Assembly (NCBI GenBank): GCA_028277865.1
Contig: JANQFM010000757.1
Coordinates: 1 to 5,875, forward strand
Direction: 5' to 3'
Source: Acidobacteriota bacterium
GTDB taxonomy: Bacteria; Acidobacteriota; UBA6911; RPQK01; DATIPO01
DNA length: 5,875 nt
The notes beneath the pieces were generated by a model. The model was given only the letters and a program-made list of their open reading frames with translations. It was not told the DNA's origin and did no database searches. Below are positions 1 through 5,498 of the stretch, in pieces. Both the position numbers and the translations under genes were made by a program. Within the stretch, counting starts at the first letter, position 1. Every line of letters starts with the position of its first letter.

Positions 1-189
1 GTGGGTGGCGACTGTGTGAGTGCGCTTGGTGAGCAGGAATCCAGGGCCGGCGGGTCGCTCGACGATGGACATCAGCACGGCCGCCTTGGCGACATAGCCG
101 CCTTTGAGGCGCCGCAAAGGCTCCTGGCGCAGTCGGCCCTGGATTCGCTCAATGTTCATGGTTCGGAAGGCTGTACAGCCTCTCTTCAC
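1..189 (-). CDS. Nudix hydrolase, CoA pyrophosphatase-like (N-terminal part)
   Basis: The first 63 codons of a protein that runs off the left edge. The visible part has an Arg/Lys-rich N-terminus and then a beta strand AAVLMSIVERPAGPGFLLTKR (residues 36-56) leading into RTHTVATH (56-63). This is the pattern that opens the CoA-pyrophosphatase branch of Nudix hydrolases, where a strand of the form 'aaVLipl..' and 'LLTkRt..v..H' precede GQ-x-FPGG. The Nudix box itself lies outside the window, so the activity (cleaving CoA to 3',5'-ADP and 4'-phosphopantetheine) is inferred from family resemblance. I chose the GTG start at 189. It overlaps the symporter stop as GTGA and has AGGAG 8 nt upstream, whereas the in-frame ATG at 159 has no Shine-Dalgarno sequence. 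A start at 159 would remove 10 residues. The overlap implies translational coupling to the symporter. Another Nudix subfamily remains possible. Confidence 0.72.
   Translation of the reverse strand, partial: MKRGCTAFRTMNIERIQGRLRQEPLRRLKGGYVAKAAVLMSIVERPAGPGFLLTKRTHTVATH
168..181. repeat. 14-bp perfect palindrome in the Nudix 5' end
   Basis: AGGCTGTACAGCCT is self-complementary over 14 bases. It lies between the two candidate Nudix starts (GTG 189 and ATG 159). It could form a small cruciform or bind a dimeric protein, but it falls inside the coding region if the GTG is used, and chance is a fair explanation. Confidence 0.3.
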
Positions 190-1910
190 AGCCTTCTCTC
201 CTCAAACCTGCTCACCGCCAGCCCCACGGCCAGCACTCCGAGGCAGCCGATGACGTTGTACCAGAGGAATCCCACCCGCAGGGTCCAGTGGACGGCCAGT
301 ACGCTGGCCATGCCGCCGATCAGGCCCAGGAATCCGGCCCAGGGCCCGGCCCGCTTGGAGATCATGGCCAGCACGAAGACTCCCAGCAAGCTGCCGTAAA
401 AGAAGGATCCCACCCGGTTGATCAGTTCGATGACCGAGCCGCCCCCGGCGAAAAGGAGTGCCGCGGAGGTTGCGGCGATGCCCCAGAATACGGTGGTGAT
501 GCGGCTGGCCAGCAGCGCCTGCCTCTCGCTGGCGTCGGGTCTGAGCCAACGTTTGTAAAGGTCGACGATGGTGGACGAGGTCAGGGAGTTCAGGGCCGAG
601 TCGGCGCTGGACATGGCGGCGGCAAAGATGGCGGCCACCAACAGGCCCAGCACCATGGGAGGCAGGTTGTGGAGGATGAAGTGAGGAAAGACGTAGTTGG
701 TGTCCCTTTGGTCGCCCACCCCGATCCGGGCTCGGGCCTGCTGACGCAAGGCGCTGACTTGGCTGACGGAAGCCTGGTAGCGCTCCAGCAGACGGGGATG
801 GCTGCTGGGGCCGTCGGGCGCCTCGGCCAGTTGGAGGGCCAGCCGGCGCTGCTGCTGCAGGGCTTGCCGGTACTGTTCTTCGATCGGCCGGAAGGCCTCG
901 ATGTTTTGGGAGGACTCCGCCAATGCCTTGTGGTTGGGATTAAAGAACAAAGGGGGCGCACCCATCACGTTGAACAGGTAAAGCAAGGCGCCGATGAAAA
1001 GCACCAGGATCTGCATGGGCACTTTGGCGAAGGCCGACATGAGCAGAGCCTTGCGGCTTTCGTTGGCCGAAGGGTTGGTGAGGATGCGCTGCACCTGGCT
1101 CTGGTCGCAGCCGAAATAAGCCAGCATCAAGAAGAGTCCGCCCAGAAGTCCAGACCACAGGTTGTAGCGGTCCTCCCAGAAGCTGGGAGCGGCGTCTTCG
1201 GCCCAGGCCAGGTTGGGGATCAGGTTCCAGCTGGCGGGCTCAGGCTCCAGGGCATTGAGCTTGCCCGAGGCGCCCATGATGTGAATGGCGTCCCCCAGCC
1301 CCATCTGCCCCATCAGGCTCCAGAGCAGGATGCCGGCCGTCAGGACGAGTCCGAAGATGATCACCGTCATCTGCTTGACATCGGTCCACACCACCGCGCT
1401 GACTCCGCCCAGCATGGTGTAGGTGGTGGTGAGCACTCCGATGAAGATCACCGTGGACAGGGTGTCCAGGCCGGTCATGGCAGAAAGCACCACCGAGGGG
1501 GCGAAGATGACCACGCCGAAGGCCAGGCAGCGCGAGACCAGGAAGATCAGGCTGGCCAGGGTGCGCGTTGCAGCTCCGAAGCGCCCTTCCAGATATTCAT
1601 AAGCCGTCAGGATGGGATTCTTGCGCAGCAGGGGGACCATGAAGATGCAAAGCAGGATCATGGCCAGGGGGAGCCCGAAGTAGGTCTGCACGAATTCCAT
1701 GCCGAAGTCATGGCCCTGTCCGGTGGTCCCGATGACGGTGATGGCCGAGGCCTGGGTAGCCATCACCGACAGCCCGGCCGCCCACCAGGGGATGGCGCGG
1801 CTGCCGGCGAAATAGGCCTCCAGGTTTTTGGAGCCGATGCCGCGCCGCACGCCGTCCCACACGACATAGGCCAAGAAGCCGAAGAAGACGATCCAATCAA
1901 TCCAGCTCAC
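186..1910 (-). CDS. Sodium:solute symporter (SSS/SLC5-like family)
   Basis: A 574-residue polytopic inner-membrane protein with about 13 predicted helices, the usual SSS topology. Family marks are YFAGSRAIPWW (33-43), the unwound-helix region ATQASAITVIG (51-61), YTMLGGVSAVVWTDVKQ (164-180), and FAAAMSSADSALNSLTSS (429-446), whose paired serines match the Na2 sodium-site helix. It should import an organic solute with Na+. The substrate cannot be told, and the sequence looks nearer the sugar/SGLT-like than the proline-transporter branch. Residues about 326-404 form an unusually long, Gln/Arg/Leu-rich, probably helical loop between predicted helices 8 and 9, which should face the periplasm. The start is GTG at 1910, because an in-frame TAG lies three codons upstream and AGGCGG (5 of 6 to consensus) sits 10 nt before it. 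It lies between a 44-residue membrane protein (6-nt gap) and a Nudix gene (4-nt overlap). Confidence 0.93.
   Translation of the reverse strand: MSWIDWIVFFGFLAYVVWDGVRRGIGSKNLEAYFAGSRAIPWWAAGLSVMATQASAITVIGTTGQGHDFGMEFVQTYFGLPLAMILLCIFMVPLLRKNPILTAYEYLEGRFGAATRTLASLIFLVSRCLAFGVVIFAPSVVLSAMTGLDTLSTVIFIGVLTTTYTMLGGVSAVVWTDVKQMTVIIFGLVLTAGILLWSLMGQMGLGDAIHIMGASGKLNALEPEPASWNLIPNLAWAEDAAPSFWEDRYNLWSGLLGGLFLMLAYFGCDQSQVQRILTNPSANESRKALLMSAFAKVPMQILVLFIGALLYLFNVMGAPPLFFNPNHKALAESSQNIEAFRPIEEQYRQALQQQRRLALQLAEAPDGPSSHPRLLERYQASVSQVSALRQQARARIGVGDQRDTNYVFPHFILHNLPPMVLGLLVAAIFAAAMSSADSALNSLTSSTIVDLYKRWLRPDASERQALLASRITTVFWGIAATSAALLFAGGGSVIELINRVGSFFYGSLLGVFVLAMISKRAGPWAGFLGLIGGMASVLAVHWTLRVGFLWYNVIGCLGVLAVGLAVSRFEERRL
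198..202 (-). promoter_or_regulatory. Shine-Dalgarno AGGAG deciding the Nudix GTG start
   Basis: AGGAG lies on the minus strand inside the last codons of the symporter gene, 8 nt before the GTG at 189-187. No comparable purine-rich site precedes the in-frame ATG at 159. This favours the GTG and a start coupled to termination of the symporter. Confidence 0.6.
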
Positions 1911-1916
1911 GTGAAT

Positions 1917-2051
1917 CTATCCGCCTAAGGGGATGTTGAAGGTTGCCGTAAACCAGTAAAGCAGCAACATCCACAAAATCGCTGTAATGCCGACTCCCCA
2001 GTAGAGGCGGGTGTCGAACTTTTCCGGTTGCTTGGGGTCTTGAACGCTCAT
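1917..2051 (-). CDS. Small single-helix membrane protein, probable symporter partner
   Basis: A 44-residue protein read from ATG at 2051 to TAG at 1919-1917. It begins MSVQDPKQPEKFDTRLYWGV, continues with a hydrophobic helix (about residues 17-36, rich in Leu, Trp and Tyr) and ends in TFNIPLGG. Positive residues (K7, K11, R15) before the helix suggest a cytoplasmic N-terminus and periplasmic C-terminus. It ends 6 nt before the symporter GTG, in the same reading frame. Small membrane proteins encoded directly upstream are known for some SSS transporters (for example the DUF4212 'small subunit', which is longer and has two helices). I infer a similar accessory role but do not recognise the exact family. 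An AGGGCG sequence 3 nt before the ATG is a mediocre ribosome site, so the start is moderately sure. The protein-like composition, fit to the helix pattern and spacing make chance unlikely. Confidence 0.72.
   Translation of the reverse strand: MSVQDPKQPEKFDTRLYWGVGITAILWMLLLYWFTATFNIPLGG
1921..1926 (-). promoter_or_regulatory. Shine-Dalgarno AGGCGG for the symporter GTG start
   Basis: AGGCGG on the minus strand lies 10 nt before the GTG at 1910. It overlaps the last two glycine codons of the upstream small gene, so ribosomes finishing that gene end on the symporter's initiation site. It supports GTG as the real start and coupled translation. Confidence 0.45.
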
Positions 2052-2054
2052 AAA

Positions 2055-2065
2055 CGCCCTGGAAG
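2055..2065 (+). repeat. Fragment of the repeat's terminal palindrome
   Basis: CGCCCTGGAAG is identical to the first 11 bases of the 15-bp terminal palindrome of copies A and B. It ends 4 nt upstream of the small membrane gene's start. Its complement supplies the AGGGCG that would be that gene's ribosome site. It may be a decayed third copy, but 11 nt is short enough that coincidence is possible. Confidence 0.35.
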
Positions 2066-2144
2066 TCTAGCACTGGAGGGAATTCGCGCAAAGCCGACAC
2101 CGGAGTGAATGGACGGAGTGTCGCCGGAGGCTTCCGCCTCGAAA

Positions 2145-2241
2145 GCCCCAGAGGTGCCTTGGAAATTAGCCGGTGGTAAAGCCGCTTTGCGGCGCAGCCA
2201 CCGGAAAATAGCCAAAAAAGAATATACGCCCTGGAAGGGCG
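2145..2241 (+). repeat. REP-like palindromic repeat, copy A
   Basis: About 97 bp, matching copy B (2300-2397) in inverted orientation. Internal structure: an outer stem CCGGTGG (2170-2176) / CCACCGG (2198-2204), a nested stem GCCGC (2181-2185) / GCGGC (2189-2193) around a TTT loop, an A-rich stretch (2205-2226), and a terminal palindrome CGCCCTGGAAGGGCG (2227-2241). From 2165 to 2204 it differs from copy B at one base, the middle of the nested loop. It resembles extragenic palindromic repeats dispersed in bacterial genomes. Dispersal in this genome is inferred, since only the local copies are visible. Confidence 0.8.
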
Positions 2242-2299
2242 TTGGAACCCTCGCTTCAACAGAGGAAACGCTTATCGAACTCCGCCTGCTTCCCTCCTG

Positions 2300-2397
2300 C
2301 GCCCTTCCAGGGCGCCTTATCTTTTTGGGCCAGTTTACCGGTGGCTGCGCCGCAGAGCGGCTTTACCACCGGCTAATCTCCATGGCTCCTCCGGAGC
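2300..2397 (-). repeat. REP-like palindromic repeat, copy B (inverted)
   Basis: The inverted partner of copy A. Stems: CCGGTGG (2338-2344) / CCACCGG (2366-2372) enclosing GCCGC (2349-2353) / GCGGC (2357-2361), with the terminal palindrome at 2300-2314. Differences from copy A are about seven to ten substitutions plus one indel, mostly in the A-rich arm and the outer 20 bp. The changed base in the nested loop leaves both stems intact. The two copies face each other with terminal palindromes innermost, as in a BIME-like pair. They could also form one long fold-back structure in a read-through transcript. Confidence 0.8.
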
Positions 2398-2438
2398 CGG
2401 TTTCCCTTTGTTCGCAAATCTTCAGCGCCGATGATTCT

Positions 2439-2453
2439 CCAAGACTGTCTTGG
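2439..2453 (-). terminator. Short perfect hairpin after the ASPIC gene stop (weak terminator candidate)
   Basis: A perfect inverted repeat, CCAAGA (2439-2444) and TCTTGG (2448-2453) around a 3-nt loop, begins 10 nt after the stop codon at 2464. No T-run follows on the minus strand, so it is not a standard intrinsic terminator. It could be a weak terminator or a 3'-end protecting hairpin, alone or with the GC-rich palindromes of copy B. Confidence 0.3.
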
Positions 2454-2463
2454 CGACGAAACC

Positions 2464-4212
2464 TCACCTTGGCTCTTGGATGCGGTGCAGGCGGTTGGCA
2501 TCCAGTGCCGTCATGACCTGCTTTTTGCCGCAGGGCCATCGCACCTCGACCTTCTCCGCTTTCTGAAGCGAGCCCAACCCGAAGTGAAGGCGCGTGTCGC
2601 TTTGGCCGGCATAGCTGGAAGCGCTGCGCACTTCCCGTTGCAGCCGCAAGTCCCCGGCCTGGACGCGCACCTTGGCGCCGATGCCGTCGCGGTTGCAGTG
2701 GCGGCCGCGCAGCTGAAAGCGGATCCAAGAGCCCCCGGACTGATTCTTCAACAGGGCAGCGGGTTGGTTGTTGGCGCTGATGAGCAGGTCGAGGTCGCCG
2801 TCGTTGTCGATGTCGCCCACGGCCGATCCGCGCGAGACGGTCGGTCGTTGAAAATACCCGCCGGCCTGGGAGGAGATTTCCTTGAAGCGTCCGCTGCCGT
2901 CGTTGAGGAAGAGCTGGTCTGGCTGGGCGTGCGATAGGGAGGGGTTTTCGCGGGCGATGTTGTCGATGACGTGGCCGTTGGCCACAAAAAGGTCCAGGTC
3001 GCCGTCATTGTCGAAGTCCTCCAGATTGACGCCGAACCCCACCATCGACTTGCTGGGCCCTCCCAATCCTGTTCGGTCGGTGTGGTCGGTGAAGAATCCC
3101 GCCCCTTCGTTGAGGTAAAGGGTGTTGGTTTCGAAATCGAGGTGAGTGACGACGAGGTCGATACGACCGTCCCGGTTGATGTCGCCTGCGGCGATACCCA
3201 TGCCGGCTTCGGTCTTCCCGTCCAGGTTGTAGGCCGTGCCTGAAAAGGTTGAAACATCCCTGAAGCGGCCGCTGCCCAGGTTTTCGAACAGGAAGTTGGC
3301 AGTCGAATCATTGGCCACGTAGAGATCGGAGTCTCCGTCGCCCTCCATGTCGAAGAAAATCACTCCCAGGCTCTTGCCGGACGCCGGGTTGAGCGGCTTG
3401 AGGCCTTGGCTGGCCGAAGCTTCCCGAAAGGTGCCGTCCCCCTGGTTGAGGTAAAAGGAGTTTGGGGCGGCCGGATAGACGTCGGGATGGCAGTAGGAAG
3501 GATCGTCCTTGTCGCCGCATTCGACGTGATTGGCGTAGTCGAATTTCAGGTAGTTGGCCACATAAAGGTCCAGCCAACCGTCGCCGTTCACATCGGCGAA
3601 GGCGGCGCTGACGCTCCAGCGGGGGTCGTCTGTCCCGGATTTTTGCGAAACGTCCTCAAAGGTTCCGTTGCCTCGATTGCGCAAGAGAACGTTGGGGCCG
3701 AAGTTGGTGATGTAGATATCGGTCCATCCGTCGTTGTCGTAGTCTGCGAATGTGCAGCCCATCCCATAGCCGGTATCAGAAGCCCCGGCCGCATCCCGGA
3801 CGCGCTCGAAGGTGCCGTCCGCACGGTTGCGGTAGAGCTGGTTTGCCTCTCGGCCCTGCGGTTGATGGGAACCGCTTTGAACCAGGTAAATATCGATCCA
3901 TCCGTCATTGTCGAAGTCCAGGAACCCGCCTCCCGAGCCCATGGTCTCAATGAGGAACTTGCGTCCCATGCCGCCGTGCCGGTGGCGGAAATCCAGGCCG
4001 GACTGGCTTGTGGACTCCAAAAAATGGACCGGAGTAGGTGTGCTGTCGGGAGTTTGGGCTGCAATGGGGAGAAGCTGAAGCATCACGAGTGCCGAGGCTG
4101 CAGCCGACTGGCAAAAAGCAGTCGGACCCCTTGCGGTGCCTTCTTCCACAGGCAAGGATAACTGTGTCACTCTGGGAGGCGGCCTCCGAGCGGTCACGCG
4201 GAAAGGCATCAT
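2464..4212 (-). CDS. Secreted FG-GAP/VCBS repeat protein with ASPIC/UnbV domain (CRTAC1-like)
   Basis: A 582-residue protein. Residues about 35-53 are hydrophobic and end AAQ, like a signal peptide with an unusually long N-region. Seven FG-GAP/VCBS blades follow, each with an Asp-rich calcium-type loop: DFDNDGWID (99-107), DYDNDGWTD (157-165), DVNGDGWLD (207-215), DMEGDGDSD (288-296), DINRDGRID (344-352), DFDNDGDLD (399-407), DIDNDGDLD (467-475). Seven suggests a complete beta-propeller. The third blade has the CRTAC1-type insertion with a Cys pair (232, 241). Residues about 500-580 are an ASPIC/UnbV domain (NRDGIGAKVRV, then SYAGQSDTRLHFGLG and VEVRWPCGK). Such proteins are exported and their role is poorly known; adhesion or protein scaffolding is likely. 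The frame is open further upstream inside the TPR gene, but ATG at 4212 or the adjacent ATG at 4209 is preferred: AAGGG lies 4 or 7 nt before them and ATGA overlaps the TPR stop. Confidence 0.93.
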   Translation of the reverse strand: MMPFRVTARRPPPRVTQLSLPVEEGTARGPTAFCQSAAASALVMLQLLPIAAQTPDSTPTPVHFLESTSQSGLDFRHRHGGMGRKFLIETMGSGGGFLDFDNDGWIDIYLVQSGSHQPQGREANQLYRNRADGTFERVRDAAGASDTGYGMGCTFADYDNDGWTDIYITNFGPNVLLRNRGNGTFEDVSQKSGTDDPRWSVSAAFADVNGDGWLDLYVANYLKFDYANHVECGDKDDPSYCHPDVYPAAPNSFYLNQGDGTFREASASQGLKPLNPASGKSLGVIFFDMEGDGDSDLYVANDSTANFLFENLGSGRFRDVSTFSGTAYNLDGKTEAGMGIAAGDINRDGRIDLVVTHLDFETNTLYLNEGAGFFTDHTDRTGLGGPSKSMVGFGVNLEDFDNDGDLDLFVANGHVIDNIARENPSLSHAQPDQLFLNDGSGRFKEISSQAGGYFQRPTVSRGSAVGDIDNDGDLDLLISANNQPAALLKNQSGGSWIRFQLRGRHCNRDGIGAKVRVQAGDLRLQREVRSASSYAGQSDTRLHFGLGSLQKAEKVEVRWPCGKKQVMTALDANRLHRIQEPR

Positions 4213-5408
4213 GGATCCCTTTGGCCCTCTTTCGGATTCTCCAGCCTTTGCTGGATTCGGACCGCCAGCTGCCTGTAGTCCTCCCTGGCAGGATCGAGCG
4301 AGGAGGCTTGGCCGAGGCTGGAAAGCGCCTCTTGCAGGCGCCCCAGGTGATACAGGGAGTAGGCTTGCAGATAGTGGCCGTGGGCGAAGCGGGGGTATTC
4401 GTTCACCATCTGCACGGCTGCCTGCAGCGCTTGCTCCCACTGTCGGCTTTCGAGCAGGATTTCCACCCCGGGGACGCGCAGCAGCGGATCGTCCGGCTTT
4501 GCGCGGACGGCTTTTTGGAAGGCATCCGATGCGTCTTCGGTTTTTCCAGCCTTTTTGAAAGCCAGGCCCAGGTTGAAGAGCGCCTCGGCGTGATCGGCGT
4601 GGAATCTCAGAAAGCTCTCATAATGTTGGATGGCCTCCTGGAGCCGCCCCATCTTGTAGGAAGTGAATCCCAGGTGATAGTGCAGCTGCGGGGACTCGGC
4701 CATCTGAAATGCTTTCAGATAGGCCTGGTTGGCCTGGCGGAAGTCTTCGATCCCCAAATAGGCATCGCCCAACGAGATCCAGTTTTCGGCTGTGCTGGAG
4801 GGGAAGGAAGCCGCTTTTCGCAGCGATTCGATTTCGTCCAGCTTGGCCGAGAGATCGGTGTGGCGCTGCATCCAGCGCTGCGCCTGTTCAGCATTGCGTA
4901 GACGGGCGTAGCTGTTGCCCAGATTGTAGGCTGCCCCCAGGTGGTAGGGATCGCGTTGGGCCACGAATTGAAAAAAGGGCAGTGCCGATTCGAACCTGCC
5001 CTGGCGCACTCGGATCAGCCCCAGATGGTAGGAGGCCTCAATGGACTCCGCATTCAAACGCTTTGCGGCAGCCAAGTGCTTTTCAGCCTCCTTGAGCCGG
5101 TCGAGGTGAAAAAGCGTCCGGCCCATTCCCAACTCCAGCTGCCAGGAGTCCTTCTGAACCGGGGCCGCCTGCCGGAAATGATCCAGCGCTTTTTCGTACT
5201 CGCCCAGCTTGAGTCTGCAGTGCGCCAGGTAATAGTGGAATTCCTCGCGCCCGCTTTGCTGCAAAAGCGCCTGAAAATCCTGCAGGGCGCCTCGCACATC
5301 AGACTGCTCCAGCTTTTGAAGTGCCTGGCGGTAAAGCTGGGGCGACTGGAGTGGCGCAGCCAGCAGTGAGGGTAGAAGCGCCAAGGTCAGCAATGGAGTG
5401 GTTTTCAT
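4209..5408 (-). CDS. Exported tetratricopeptide-repeat (TPR) protein
   Basis: A 399-residue protein. Residues 1-18 (MKTTPLLTLALLPSLLAA) are a clear signal peptide, so it is probably periplasmic. The rest is about ten TPR units (roughly 23-52, 55-88, 92-122, 125-154, 158-190, 208-238, 241-272, 275-306, 309-340, 343-374), with typical patterns such as YHLGLIRVRQGRFESAL and ALFNLGLAFKKAGKTEDA. A less regular stretch at about 191-207 splits the array into two halves. TPR arrays bind peptides or proteins, and no catalytic domain is present. Its TGA overlaps the ATG of the FG-GAP/ASPIC gene, so the two should be made in a coupled fashion and may work together outside the cytoplasm. The Shine-Dalgarno before the ATG at 5408 is weak, but the start immediately precedes a well-formed signal peptide. 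The ligand is unknown. Confidence 0.92.
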   Translation of the reverse strand: MKTTPLLTLALLPSLLAAPLQSPQLYRQALQKLEQSDVRGALQDFQALLQQSGREEFHYYLAHCRLKLGEYEKALDHFRQAAPVQKDSWQLELGMGRTLFHLDRLKEAEKHLAAAKRLNAESIEASYHLGLIRVRQGRFESALPFFQFVAQRDPYHLGAAYNLGNSYARLRNAEQAQRWMQRHTDLSAKLDEIESLRKAASFPSSTAENWISLGDAYLGIEDFRQANQAYLKAFQMAESPQLHYHLGFTSYKMGRLQEAIQHYESFLRFHADHAEALFNLGLAFKKAGKTEDASDAFQKAVRAKPDDPLLRVPGVEILLESRQWEQALQAAVQMVNEYPRFAHGHYLQAYSLYHLGRLQEALSSLGQASSLDPAREDYRQLAVRIQQRLENPKEGQRDP

Positions 5409-5498
5409 GGGCGGCTCAGCCTGATGATCGATGGTAGCAAAGACGGGGATTCACGCAAAGATGATAACCCGGTTTGAAGCGTGCTAAATTCAAGAGTC
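5409..5498. promoter_or_regulatory. Divergent intergenic region with probable promoters for TPR and VOC genes
   Basis: Ninety bases separate two outward-facing starts, so promoters for both should lie here or just inside the genes. On the minus strand TATCAT (5466-5461) matches the sigma70 -10 box at 5 of 6 positions and would give a leader of about 45 nt for the TPR gene, but no good -35 is correctly spaced. On the plus strand an extended -10-like TGCTAAATT (5482-5490) precedes the VOC gene, also without a good -35, and would leave almost no leader. No operator or terminator is evident. Confidence 0.35.

Larger units (their letters stand above)
2052..2463. other. Gene-free region between two minus-strand units, carrying palindromic repeats
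   Basis: About 410 bp with no convincing gene. From the ASPIC-gene side it contains a short perfect hairpin (2439-2453), repeat copy B (2300-2397), a 58-bp spacer with nothing recognisable, repeat copy A (2145-2241), a further 90 bp without clear structure, and an 11-nt repeat fragment (2055-2065) next to the small membrane gene. The promoter of the downstream unit should lie here, but I found no convincing -35/-10 pair. Open frames crossing the region translate the repeats themselves (for example TPWKGVG from the CGCCCTGGAAGGGCG palindrome) and look spurious. Confidence 0.75.

Noticed and set aside
288..1928. Long plus-strand open frame (546 codons) opposite the symporter
   Set aside because: It is antisense to a clear membrane protein gene. 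Its translation is rich in Gly, Gln, His and Asp with no domain pattern, as expected from the complement of GC-rich hydrophobic codons.
2064..2091. Possible promoter for the small gene/symporter unit (TTGCGC, 16-nt gap, extended -10 TGCTAGACT on the minus strand)
   Set aside because: It would start transcription about 6 nt before the ATG and leave no ribosome site, and the -35 matches at only three positions.
1897..2259. Minus-strand open frame of 120 codons across the small gene and copy A
   Set aside because: It starts inside the repeat and reads the small membrane gene in a different frame. The 44-residue frame has the coherent charged-helix layout and the right spacing to the symporter.
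2109..2516. Plus-strand open frame across the intergenic repeats
   Set aside because: It is mostly a translation of the palindromic repeats and their spacer, with no ribosome site or protein-like pattern.
4165..4190. Twin-arginine export signal in the ASPIC protein
   Set aside because: The Arg-Arg pair (ARRPPP) lacks the S/T-R-R-x-F-L-K context and is about 25 residues from the hydrophobic stretch.
4213..4440. Upstream extension of the ASPIC gene by 76 codons into the TPR gene
   Set aside because: The extension is Arg/Pro/Gly-rich, lies wholly within the TPR coding region in another frame, and would bury the signal segment. The ATGATG overlap with AAGGG upstream is a better start.
2431..4901. 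Several plus-strand open frames opposite the ASPIC and TPR genes
   Set aside because: All are antisense shadows. Val/Asp-rich runs come from reading complementary DNDGD-type repeat codons, and none has a recognisable domain.
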